64,000 nt of DNA from Burkholderiales bacterium. GTDB taxonomy: Bacteria > Pseudomonadota > Gammaproteobacteria > Burkholderiales > Casimicrobiaceae. The position numbers were made by a program, and so were the translations under genes. The stretch's first letter is position 1; each line of letters begins with the position of its first letter. Below are positions 57,504 through 64,000 of this stretch, in pieces. The DNA lies in NCBI GenBank assembly GCA_020853025.1, contig JADYZP010000020.1:1-64000 (forward strand), in the 5' to 3' direction. The notes under the pieces were generated by a model, which had not been told where the DNA came from, made no database searches, and saw only the letters and a program-made list of their open reading frames with translations.

Positions 57504-57673
57504 CGGCGCGAGGCGGCTCGTCGCCGCCGTAACGCCTGCCGTCTCCGGGCAAGCCGCGGCGCCGTAGTCTGCGGTCGGTGCTGCGGGTCTCCCGCGTCGA
57601 CGGGGACGACGATATTCCGATCCTTTCCTTGCAAGCCCGTGCGCAGTCTCCTGCCGGTCCGCCCGTCATCGTC

Positions 57674-58915
57674 ATGTCCACTCGTCGCGTTGTCGTCACC
57701 GGTTTAGGCATCATTTCTCCCGTCGGTATCGGGGTCGCCGAAGCGTGGGCGAACATCCTCGCCGGCCGTTCGGGCATCGGGAAGATCACCCGCTTCGATG
57801 CTTCCGGGTTTCCGTCGCAGATAGCGGGTGAAGTAAAGGGTTTCGACGTCACGCACTATCTCTCGGGCAAGGAAGCCCGCCGCTACGACACCTTCATCCA
57901 TTACGGCCTCGTCGCGACCATGGAGGCGGTGAAGGACGCGAGACTCGATGGCTACGCCGGTGACCTCGAGCGTGCGGGTGTGTGCATCGGTTCGGGCATC
58001 GGCGGCCTGCCGCTGATCGAGCAGACGCATGCGCTCTATGTACAGGGCGGGTTGCGCAAAATTTCGCCGTTTTTCGTCCCCGGCTCGATCATCAACATGA
58101 TTGCCGGCCTGGTTTCGATTCACTACGGCTACAAGGGACCGAACCTCGGCATCGTCAGCGCGTGCTCGACCGCCAACCACAGCATCGGCGAGGCGGCCCG
58201 GCTGATCGAATACGGTGACGCCGACATCATGGTCGCCGGCGGCTCCGAGGCGACGGTGTCGCCGCTGGGCGTCGGTGGCTTCTGTGCATCGCGTGCGCTG
58301 TCGACGCGCAACGACGATCCCGGCACGGCGAGCCGACCCTGGGACACCGGCCGCGACGGCTTCGTGCTGGGCGAGGGCGCCGGCGTGCTGGTGCTCGAGG
58401 AGCTCGAGCATGCGCAGGCGCGCGGCGCGCGCATCTACTGCGAGCTCGCCGGCTACGGCATGAGCGCCGACGCGCACCACATCACCGCGCCGCCCGAAGA
58501 CGGCGACGGCGCCCGGCGCAGCATGTGCAACGCGCTGAAGAACGCGCGGATGCAACCCGTCGACATCGACTACATCAACGCGCATGGCACGTCGACGCCG
58601 CTGGGCGACATCGCCGAATGCACCGGCGTGAAGCGCGCCTTCGGCGAGCATGCCGCGAAGCTCGCCGTTTCGTCGACCAAGTCGATGACGGGCCACCTGC
58701 TGGGTGCGGCGGGAGGGGTCGAGGCGATCTTCACCATCCTCGCGCTGCGCGACCAGATCGCGCCACCGACTGCCAATCTGGTCGACATCGACCCCGCCTG
58801 CGATCTCGACTTCGTTCCCTTGACGGCGCGCACGATGAACATCCGCGCCGCGCTGTCCAATTCCTTCGGCTTCGGCGGCACCAACGCGACACTGGCATTC
58901 CGTTCGCTGTCCTGA
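57674..58915 (+). CDS. fabF: Beta-ketoacyl-ACP synthase II
   Basis: Elongates fatty acids by condensing malonyl-ACP with acyl-ACP, including the C16:1 to C18:1 step. In 413 residues, the nucleophile is C164 (IVSACSTANHSIG), and the two His are in YINAHGTSTPLGD and STKSMTGHLLGAAG. RRVVVTGLGIISPVG starts the protein. The ATG at 57674 has no clear ribosome site; the frame is open upstream to 57578 but that part has no family match. It ends 41 bp before lysC. Confidence 0.95.
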   Translation: MSTRRVVVTGLGIISPVGIGVAEAWANILAGRSGIGKITRFDASGFPSQIAGEVKGFDVTHYLSGKEARRYDTFIHYGLVATMEAVKDARLDGYAGDLERAGVCIGSGIGGLPLIEQTHALYVQGGLRKISPFFVPGSIINMIAGLVSIHYGYKGPNLGIVSACSTANHSIGEAARLIEYGDADIMVAGGSEATVSPLGVGGFCASRALSTRNDDPGTASRPWDTGRDGFVLGEGAGVLVLEELEHAQARGARIYCELAGYGMSADAHHITAPPEDGDGARRSMCNALKNARMQPVDIDYINAHGTSTPLGDIAECTGVKRAFGEHAAKLAVSSTKSMTGHLLGAAGGVEAIFTILALRDQIAPPTANLVDIDPACDLDFVPLTARTMNIRAALSNSFGFGGTNATLAFRSLS

Positions 58916-58956
58916 TCGCGTCTTTCGGCGCCCGCAGACCTCATTTCGATTCCGCA

Positions 58957-60198
58957 ATGGCGCTCATCGTCCAAAAATACGGCGGCACGTCGGTAGGCTC
59001 GACCGACCGCATCAAGAACGTCGCCCGCCGTGTCGCGCATCACCATCGGCGAGGGCACCAACTCGTCGTCGTCGTGTCCGCGATGTCCGGAGAGACCAAC
59101 CGGCTGCTCGAGCTCGCCAGGGAAATCTCCGCCAATCCGTATCCGCGTGAACTCGACGTGATCGCCGCGACAGGCGAGCAGGTGACCATCGGACTGCTCG
59201 CCATTGCGCTGCAGGAGCTGGGCCTCAAGGCGAGGAGCTATACAGGCGCTCAGGTGCGCATCCTGACCGATAACGCACACACCAAGGCGCGCATCCTCGA
59301 GATCGATGAGGCGAACATGCGCCGCGATCTCGATAACGGGGTCATCGTCATCGTCGCGGGGTTCCAGGGTGTCGACGCCGCCGGCAACATCACGACACTC
59401 GGTCGCGGTGGCTCCGACACCTCCGGCGTCGCGCTGGCGGCGGCGCTCAAAGCCGACGAGTGCCAGATCTACACCGACGTCGATGGCGTCTACACGACTG
59501 ATCCGCGCATCGTTCCGGAAGCGCGACGGCTCGCCACCATCACCTTCGAGGAAATGCTCGAGATGGCGAGTCTGGGCTCCAAGGTCCTGCAGATTCGCTC
59601 GGTGGAATTCGCCGGCAAGTACAGGGTCAAGCTGCGCGTGCTGTCGTCGTTCGACGAACCCGAATCCACGGCCTCCGGCACGCTCATCACATTCGAGGAA
59701 GACGACAGCATGGAACAGGCGATCATCTCCGGCATCGCATTCAACCGCGACGAGGCCAAGATCTCGGTGATGGGCGTACCCGACAAGCCCGGCATCGCCT
59801 ACGCGATCCTCGGCCCGGTCGCGGCGGCGAACCTCGACGTCGACATGATCGTGCAGAACATCGGCGAGTCCGGCCACACCGATTTTTCGTTCACCGTCAA
59901 CCGCAGCGAGTATCAGAAGGCACTCGACGTGCTGGCACTGGAGCGCGGCCACGGCTTCGCAGCCCGCGAGATCATCGGCGACAACCGGATCTGCAAGGTG
60001 TCGGTTGTCGGCATCGGCATGCGTTCGCACACCGGCATCGCGTCGAAGATGTTCAAGGCGCTGGCCGAAGAGGGCATCAACATGCAGATGATCTCGACAT
60101 CGGAAATCAAGATCTCGATCGTCATCGACGAGAAGTACCTGGAACTCGCCGTGCGCGTGCTGCACAGGGCTTTCGAACTCGAGAACGAGCCGGGCTGA
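58957..60198 (+). CDS. lysC: Aspartate kinase
   Basis: Phosphorylates aspartate, the entry to lysine, threonine and methionine synthesis. The 413-residue monofunctional form has ALIVQKYGGTSVGS at the start, GRGGSDTSGVALAAAL in the kinase domain and two C-terminal ACT domains for feedback by lysine and/or threonine (ISVMGVPDKPGIAYAI, VSVVGIGMRSHTGIASKMF). It is followed by a Ser tRNA, an order frequent in Burkholderiales. The ATG is preceded by no strong ribosome site. Confidence 0.95.
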   Translation: MALIVQKYGGTSVGSTDRIKNVARRVAHHHRRGHQLVVVVSAMSGETNRLLELAREISANPYPRELDVIAATGEQVTIGLLAIALQELGLKARSYTGAQVRILTDNAHTKARILEIDEANMRRDLDNGVIVIVAGFQGVDAAGNITTLGRGGSDTSGVALAAALKADECQIYTDVDGVYTTDPRIVPEARRLATITFEEMLEMASLGSKVLQIRSVEFAGKYRVKLRVLSSFDEPESTASGTLITFEEDDSMEQAIISGIAFNRDEAKISVMGVPDKPGIAYAILGPVAAANLDVDMIVQNIGESGHTDFSFTVNRSEYQKALDVLALERGHGFAAREIIGDNRICKVSVVGIGMRSHTGIASKMFKALAEEGINMQMISTSEIKISIVIDEKYLELAVRVLHRAFELENEPG

Positions 60199-60265
60199 AT
60201 CGATAAGCCACGGATTCGGCATGGGAAATTCGCGATACCGGCGTGCCGGGTTGCGATCGCACAGG

Positions 60266-60271
60266 TATAAT
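60266..60271 (+). promoter_or_regulatory. -10 box for tRNA-Ser
   Basis: TATAAT at 60266-60271, 9 bp before the tRNA. Transcription would start within a few bases of the mature 5' end. No strong -35 is seen. Confidence 0.55.
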
Positions 60272-60280
60272 TGCAGGCAC

Positions 60281-60374
60281 GGAGACGTGGCCGAGTGGTC
60301 GAAGGCACTCCCCTGCTAAGGGAGCATACGGGCCAAAACCTGTATCCAGGGTTCGAATCCCTGCGTCTCCGCCA
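60281..60374 (+). tRNA. tRNA-Ser (anticodon GCT)
   Basis: The acceptor arms GGAGACG (60281-60287) and CGTCTCC (60364-60370) pair; the discriminator is G and CCA is encoded (60372-60374). The anticodon stem CTCCC / GGGAG encloses loop CTGCTAA, with GCT at 60315-60317, reading AGC/AGT. A long variable arm (CATACGGGCCAAAACCTGTATC) is the serine mark. TTCGAATCC forms the T loop. Confidence 0.97.
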
Positions 60375-60445
60375 TTCGCCCATCAGAAACGCCGATCCAG
60401 GCCGGCGACAGCAGACCCACCGCAACCGACGTCCTGGATTTCCCG

Positions 60446-61072
60446 ATGCCCATCGAACTGCACGCATTCGACACGCCGAACAACCGCAAGATCAGCGTCG
60501 CGCTGGAGGAAATGGAGTTGCCCTACGTTGTCCGGATCGTCGACATCGACAAGGGCCAGCAGCATGCGCCGGAGTTCCTCGACATCAGCCCGAATGCCAA
60601 GACGCCCGCGATCGTCGATCCGGACGGACCAGGCGGCAAGCGCGTCAGCGTCTTCGAGTCCGGGGCGATCCTCATCTACCTGGGCGAGAAGACCGGCAAG
60701 TTCTGGCCGCGCGACCTTGCGGCCCGCATCCCGGTCCTCGAATGGCTGATGTTCCAGCATGGCGGCTTCGGGCCGATACCTGGGCAGGTCCACCATTTTC
60801 TTGCCGTCCCCGACGAGCGCGATCGTCGTTATGGTTTGGAACGCTATTCGAAGGAGACGAGGCGCCTGTACGGGGTGATGGACCGCAGGCTGGCGACGCG
60901 CGAATACTTCGCCGACGAGTTGTCGATTGCGGACTTCGCGATCCTCGGATGGGCGTGGCGTCATCCACGGCACAAGGTCGATCTTGCCGACTATCCGAAT
61001 GTCGCGCGCTGGTACGCGGCGATGATGGCGCGTCCCGGCGTCCAGCGCGGATTCGCGGCGAAATTGAGCTGA
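60446..61072 (+). CDS. Glutathione S-transferase family protein
   Basis: A 208-residue GST-fold protein. The thioredoxin-like N-terminal domain has NNRKISVALEEMELPY and SPNAKTPAIVDPDGP, and the glutathione motif FESGAILIYLGEKTG; the helical C-terminal domain holds WLMFQHGGFGPIPGQVHHF and the N-capping SIADFAILGWAW. This pattern matches the YghU/YfcG (nu) class, disulfide-bond oxidoreductases using glutathione. It stands alone between tRNA-Ser and the transglycosylase gene. Confidence 0.92.
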   Translation: MPIELHAFDTPNNRKISVALEEMELPYVVRIVDIDKGQQHAPEFLDISPNAKTPAIVDPDGPGGKRVSVFESGAILIYLGEKTGKFWPRDLAARIPVLEWLMFQHGGFGPIPGQVHHFLAVPDERDRRYGLERYSKETRRLYGVMDRRLATREYFADELSIADFAILGWAWRHPRHKVDLADYPNVARWYAAMMARPGVQRGFAAKLS

Positions 61073-61146
61073 TCCCAGAGCGCGACAGCGCGCGGAGCCG
61101 CCGTTCGACATCCCTTTGCCATCATGAATGGCCACGCAGGGCAGCG

Positions 61147-61890
61147 GTGCGAGCACGCATCCTCCAAGTCGGTCTTCTGCTTGCGACGGTGATCGGAGCC
61201 TGCGTGCCTTCGGCGCGCGCCGAGGTCTGGGGCTATATCGACGAGCAGGGAAGGCCGCACGTGGCGACTTCGAAACTCGACGACCGTTACCAGCTTTTCT
61301 TCAAGGGCCGCAGCAGTGCCGACGTCCCGCTGCCCAACGCGCGTGACATCGCGGCCGGAGAAGCCTTCGAGCGCACGGCGATATTTCGTCGCGTCGAAGG
61401 CCATCCGAACGTCAAGCGCTTCGCGCCGCTGATCGAGCGCTACGCAGCACTGCACGAAGTCGATCCGGCGCTGGTGAAGGCGATGGTCGCCGTGGAGTCG
61501 GCCTACGATCCGGATGCGGTGTCCGCCAAGGGTGCGTTGGGCCTGATGCAGGTGATCCCGGAGACCGGCGAGCGCTACGGCGTCACCGGCAACGCCAAGC
61601 GCTCGGTTGCCGACCAACTCTTCGATCCTGCGATCAACCTGCGTGTCGGCACTCGGTACTTGAGCGACCTGCTTGCGCTGTTCGACAACGACATCGCGCT
61701 GGCGCTCGCCGCGTACAACGCCGGAGAGAACGTGGTTCGGCATTACGAGAATCGGGTGCCGCCGTTTCCGGAAACGCAGGAGTTCGTCAAGCTGGTACAG
61801 AAGTTCTACGCGCTCTATCGTCCGCCGCCTCCGCCGCCCGCAGCGTCTTCGAGGATCACGATTCCGCGCCAGCCGGCCAGCATGCGTTGA
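61147..61890 (+). CDS. Exported lytic transglycosylase
   Basis: A 247-residue peptidoglycan-cleaving enzyme. A signal peptide (LLLATVIGACVPSARA) is followed by a short DUF4124-like region (EVWGYIDEQGRPHVATSK) and an SLT domain with the catalytic E117 in MVAVESAYDPDAVSAKGALG, the GLMQVIPETGERYGV block and AYNAGENVVRHY. It cuts between MurNAc and GlcNAc, forming 1,6-anhydro ends. The GTG at 61147 follows AGGG by 5 nt and gives a normal signal peptide; the frame is open farther upstream, over the GST gene, but that part is not coding. Confidence 0.9.
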   Translation: MRARILQVGLLLATVIGACVPSARAEVWGYIDEQGRPHVATSKLDDRYQLFFKGRSSADVPLPNARDIAAGEAFERTAIFRRVEGHPNVKRFAPLIERYAALHEVDPALVKAMVAVESAYDPDAVSAKGALGLMQVIPETGERYGVTGNAKRSVADQLFDPAINLRVGTRYLSDLLALFDNDIALALAAYNAGENVVRHYENRVPPFPETQEFVKLVQKFYALYRPPPPPPAASSRITIPRQPASMR

Positions 61891-61979
61891 TGCAGCGTCG
61901 AGGCGCCAGGTATCACCGGTGCCATCGTTTCGCCGCGACGTTCGCCGGCCAACGCGATGTCCGCGATAATGGCGCAGAC

Positions 61980-63491
61980 ATGGAAACGACGACAGACCGC
62001 CCGCCGAACGTCGACACCGCGCCCGAAGCGGACGTCGACCGCTTCGACCGCGCTTTCGCCCGTGCGGCAGGCGCGGTGCTGACGGATCACAACGACGTGC
62101 GCCTGCTGATCGACGCCAGCGAGAACTTCCCGGTTTGGCTCGCAGCCATCCGCGCGGCGCGACGCTACGTGCTGTTCGAAAGCTACATCATCGCCAACGA
62201 TCGGATCGGCCGCGCGTTCATGGACGCATTCGCGCAAAAAGCGCGCGAAGGCCTGCGCGTTTGCGTGGTCTACGACTGGCTCGGCTCGACCAAGTTCGGC
62301 ATGCCATGGCAAGCGCTGCGCGAAGCCGGCGTCGAGGTCCGCTGCTTCAATCCACCGAGTCTCGACAGTCCGCTGGCGTGGCTCACCCGAGACCATCGCA
62401 AGTCGATCGTCGTCGATGGTGAGATCGGCTATGTCAGCGGCCTTTGCGTGAGCGACGAGTGGGAGGGCGACGAGCAGAAGCGGCTGGAACCGTGGCGCGA
62501 CACCGGCGTCGAGATTCGCGGTACGGCCGTGGCAGAGATCGAGGCGGCTTTCCATCAAATGTGGATCGCCTGTGGCGGGGCACCGCTTCGCTTGGAACGA
62601 CCGACCACGACCAGCCAGGCAGGCGAGGTGCGGGTGCGTGTGATCGCCGGAGTACCCGGGTCCGCGAGCACCTATCGATCCGACCTGCTGGTGGCGTCGA
62701 CCGCACGCAAAAACCTTTGGCTCACCGACGCCTACTTCATTGCCACCTCGGCCTACACGCAGGCGCTACAGGCGGCTGCGCGCGACGGCATCGACGTGCG
62801 TCTGCTGGTGCCCGGTGCAAGTGATTTGCCTCCCATCTCGCCGCTGTCGCGTTCCGGATACCGCCCGCTGCTCGAAGCAGGGGTGCGCGTGTTCGAGTGG
62901 AACGGCACGATGCTGCACGCAAAGACCGCCGTCGCCGACGGCGTCTGGTCGCGTGTGGGCTCGACCAACCTCAATCTTGTGAGCTGGATTTCGAACTACG
63001 AACTCGACGTGACGGTCGAGGACGCCGCGTTTGCGGAGAAAATGGCGAGTCAGTACGAACGCGATCTCGAGCATGCGACCGAGATCGTGCTCACCCAGAA
63101 AAAGCGCGTGCGGCGCACCGAACCGCGCAGGGCTGTGGATGCGGAGTCCGGTGGCGGATCGCGCCGGGCGATGTCCGGTAGCGCCGGGCGCGCGGCGGCC
63201 GGCGCGGTCAGCGTCGGCAGCGCACTGGGCGCTGCATTGACCAACCGCCGCGTGCTGGGGCCCGCCGAAGTGGGGTTGCTGGAGATTATGGCAATTCTCA
63301 TGTTCGTGATCGCGATATTGGGCGCGCTGTATCCACGCGTGCTCGCGTGGCCGATCGCCTTCCTCGCCGCATGGCTCGCGATCGCCTGGGGTTGGAAAGG
63401 CTGGACGCTGTGGCGCCGTGCGCAAATACCGGTTTCTGACGAGCGCAAAGAACCTGAGAGTGCGAACGCGCGCGACGGCTACGAGGGCTGA
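61980..63491 (+). CDS. Phospholipase-D/cardiolipin synthase family protein with C-terminal membrane part
   Basis: A 503-residue enzyme with two HxKxxxxD/N motifs: HRKSIVVDG with H139 and HAKTAVADG with H313, each followed by the GS-type turn (GYVSGL and GSTNLNLVSW). YVLFESYIIANDRIGRAF and the inserted FHQMWIACGG fit the ClsB-like cardiolipin synthase branch. A basic, low-complexity segment (about residues 370-410) leads to two C-terminal membrane segments (EIMAILMFVIAILGALYP, VLAWPIAFLAAWLAIAW). The frame is open back to 61887; ATG at 61980 is chosen as the start of the conserved part, but no ribosome site decides it. Confidence 0.87.
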   Translation: METTTDRPPNVDTAPEADVDRFDRAFARAAGAVLTDHNDVRLLIDASENFPVWLAAIRAARRYVLFESYIIANDRIGRAFMDAFAQKAREGLRVCVVYDWLGSTKFGMPWQALREAGVEVRCFNPPSLDSPLAWLTRDHRKSIVVDGEIGYVSGLCVSDEWEGDEQKRLEPWRDTGVEIRGTAVAEIEAAFHQMWIACGGAPLRLERPTTTSQAGEVRVRVIAGVPGSASTYRSDLLVASTARKNLWLTDAYFIATSAYTQALQAAARDGIDVRLLVPGASDLPPISPLSRSGYRPLLEAGVRVFEWNGTMLHAKTAVADGVWSRVGSTNLNLVSWISNYELDVTVEDAAFAEKMASQYERDLEHATEIVLTQKKRVRRTEPRRAVDAESGGGSRRAMSGSAGRAAAGAVSVGSALGAALTNRRVLGPAEVGLLEIMAILMFVIAILGALYPRVLAWPIAFLAAWLAIAWGWKGWTLWRRAQIPVSDERKEPESANARDGYEG

Positions 63492-63493
63492 AC

Positions 63494-63502
63494 TGGTATA
63501 AT
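63494..63502 (+). promoter_or_regulatory. Extended -10 promoter for tRNA-Arg
   Basis: TGGTATAAT at 63494-63502: an extended -10 with a perfect TATAAT at 63497-63502. It lies 9 bp before the mature tRNA, so transcription starts near the tRNA 5' end. Confidence 0.65.
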
Positions 63503-63511
63503 CGCGGCCTT

Positions 63512-63588
63512 GCGCCCGTAGCTCAGTTGGATAGAGTACCTGGCTACGAACCAGGGGGTCGTGGGTTCGAATCCTGCCGGGCGCGCCA
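63512..63588 (+). tRNA. tRNA-Arg (anticodon ACG)
   Basis: Acceptor arms GCGCCCG (63512-63518) and CGGGCGC (63578-63584) pair; discriminator G and encoded CCA (63586-63588). The anticodon stem CCTGG / CCAGG encloses loop CTACGAA with ACG at 63546-63548, the tRNA that is usually edited to inosine to read CGT, CGC and CGA. TTCGAATCC is the T-loop side. Its 3' end borders the recombinase-bearing DNA and is the probable attachment site. Confidence 0.97.
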
Positions 63589-63600
63589 CCAATTCGTATT
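63570..63600 (+). other. Probable left attachment site of an integrative element at tRNA-Arg
   Basis: The 3' part of the Arg tRNA (T arm and acceptor arm with CCA) is a classical target of tyrosine recombinases, and a recombinase gene lies just 200 bp beyond it in the usual position. The copy of this segment that would mark the other end of the element lies outside the window, so the exact core cannot be defined. Confidence 0.45.
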
Positions 63601-63787
63601 ACAAATCAGGAGGTTGCGGCGAAACCGTCGCGACCTCCTTACTTTTGTTACGCGCTTTTGCGTGAGATTCGCGTAACTTTTCCGCGGTGTCGATCGCCGT
63701 CGCCTTCCGGATCAAGACGATACGGCTAAAAAAGCCGACCTCCTGGCCTTTCTCACGCGACTGAATCAATGACTTACGACGGCGCAT
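63599..63787 (-). CDS. Possible small ORF downstream of the recombinase gene
   Basis: A 62-codon frame starting 2 bp after the recombinase stop (ATG at 63787, AGGCGG about 7 nt before it). The product is basic and charged (SREKGQEVGFFSRIVLIRKA, KLRESHAKARNKSKE) with no recognised fold. Its last codons run through the hairpin at 63608-63639, and composition is unlike core genes here. It may be a real element gene or just an open frame in the attachment region. Confidence 0.35.
   Translation of the reverse strand: MRRRKSLIQSREKGQEVGFFSRIVLIRKATAIDTAEKLRESHAKARNKSKEVATVSPQPPDL
63608..63646 (+). terminator. Hairpin terminator after tRNA-Arg
   Basis: A 14-bp stem (AGGAGGTTGCGGCG at 63608-63621 with CGTCGCGACCTCCT at 63626-63639, two G-T pairs) closed by loop AAAC and followed by TACTTTT. 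It sits 20 bp after the tRNA and would end its transcript. On the minus strand there is no T-run. Confidence 0.7.
63647..63677. repeat. Inverted repeat between tRNA-Arg and the recombinase
   Basis: GTTACGCG (63647-63654) and CGCGTAAC (63670-63677) are perfect 8-bp inverted arms, each flanked by an ACTTTT-like stretch. Such pairs can be recombinase or excisionase arm sites; this is inferred only from position. Confidence 0.45.
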
Positions 63788-63789
63788 CC

Positions 63790-64000
63790 TCAACCCGCCT
63801 TTCTCTTCAACAAGGTCAGCGCATGCGACTCCCGAGCGTTGTCGGTGGCGACGAATTCCATCGCCTCGACGAGCTCGCGTAACTCCGCCGCTGAGTAGTG
63901 CGTGGTGATGCTCCCGCTCTTGTGGCCGAGTATGGCCTGCCGCGTTTCCAGGGCAACACCCGCCGCTCGCAAGCGACGCCCGACCGTGTGCCGCAGGTCG
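63790..64000 (-). CDS. Tyrosine recombinase (phage-type integrase), C-terminal part
   Basis: The gene enters from the right edge and only its last 70 codons are visible. DLRHTVGRRLRAAGV carries the second catalytic Arg (of the HxLR box), LGHKSGSITTHYS carries the next catalytic His and the Tyr nucleophile, and a charged tail (LVEAMEFVATDNARESHALT) closes it. These residues are in the spacing of the lambda-integrase family. It points toward tRNA-Arg, the standard layout of an element integrated in a tRNA gene. Whether the rest of the gene is intact cannot be seen. Confidence 0.9.
   Translation of the reverse strand, partial: DLRHTVGRRLRAAGVALETRQAILGHKSGSITTHYSAAELRELVEAMEFVATDNARESHALTLLKRKAG

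Overview
The window is a high-GC bacterial chromosome segment, almost fully packed with genes. Several things point to a betaproteobacterium, most likely of the Burkholderiales or a close relative. These are the order yceD-rpmF-plsX-fabH-fabD-fabG-acpP-fabF, lysC followed by a Ser tRNA, ffs directly before dnaX-ybaB-recR, a nadE-glnB pair, glnE-ilvE-zinc-finger-waaF divergent from a yhdP-type gene, TRAP and Liv-type importers, and an RluB with a very long basic tail. Species cannot be named from the sequence. Most of the region is core housekeeping; only the right edge looks like acquired DNA.

Layout. 1-312 holds no convincing gene apart from a possible gene tail and two palindromes. 313-1991 (minus): DUF192 exported protein and a Bcr/CflA-type drug exporter. 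2097-7837 (plus): a YciO-family protein, an M50 membrane protease, trpS, scpA, scpB and rluB (condensin partners and 23S rRNA pseudouridylation). 7847-10783 (minus): SDR, enoyl-CoA hydratase/isomerase, FemAB-like acyltransferase. 10898-13402 (plus): nadE, glnB, mscL. 13751-18605 (plus): a complete Liv-type ABC importer whose second permease is fused to its ATPase; then tldD. 20206-25810 (minus): glnE, ilvE, CHCC zinc finger, waaF and a SnoaL-like protein.

25922-29887 (plus): yhdP-type envelope protein. 29997-31645 (minus): trxB and an Smr-domain protein. 31810-35137 (plus): ftsK, a small secreted Cys-containing protein and lolA, all translationally coupled. Then a periplasmic glycerophosphodiesterase (minus), rarA and serS (plus), and an exported beta-propeller with an exported creatininase-like protein (minus). 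41328-44139: 4.5S RNA, dnaX, ybaB, recR.

44251-49578 (plus): two related TRAP binding proteins, a CBS-domain protein and one TRAP permease pair, followed by an amidase and a tiny membrane protein. 51239-52581 (minus): tetrapyrrole-methylase-family methyltransferase and maf. 52585-60198 (plus): a consensus-like sigma-70 promoter, then yceD-rpmF and the fatty-acid synthesis cluster, then lysC. 60281-63588 (plus): tRNA-Ser(GCT), GST-like protein, lytic transglycosylase, phospholipase-D-type synthase and tRNA-Arg(ACG). Beyond the Arg tRNA the base composition shifts, and the C-terminal part of a tyrosine recombinase runs off the right edge, the hallmark of an integrative element inserted at the tRNA.

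I did not find a CRISPR array, an insertion sequence, or an obvious new defence or biosynthetic system. The most distinctive items are the island boundary at tRNA-Arg, the LivM-LivG fusion, the repeat-bearing RluB tail, the binding-protein/terminator/permease arrangement seen in both importers, the exported creatininase-like/beta-propeller pair, and the coupled unknown secreted protein before lolA. All coordinates and motif assignments were made by reading the sequence; family names rest on recognised motifs, not on database searches.
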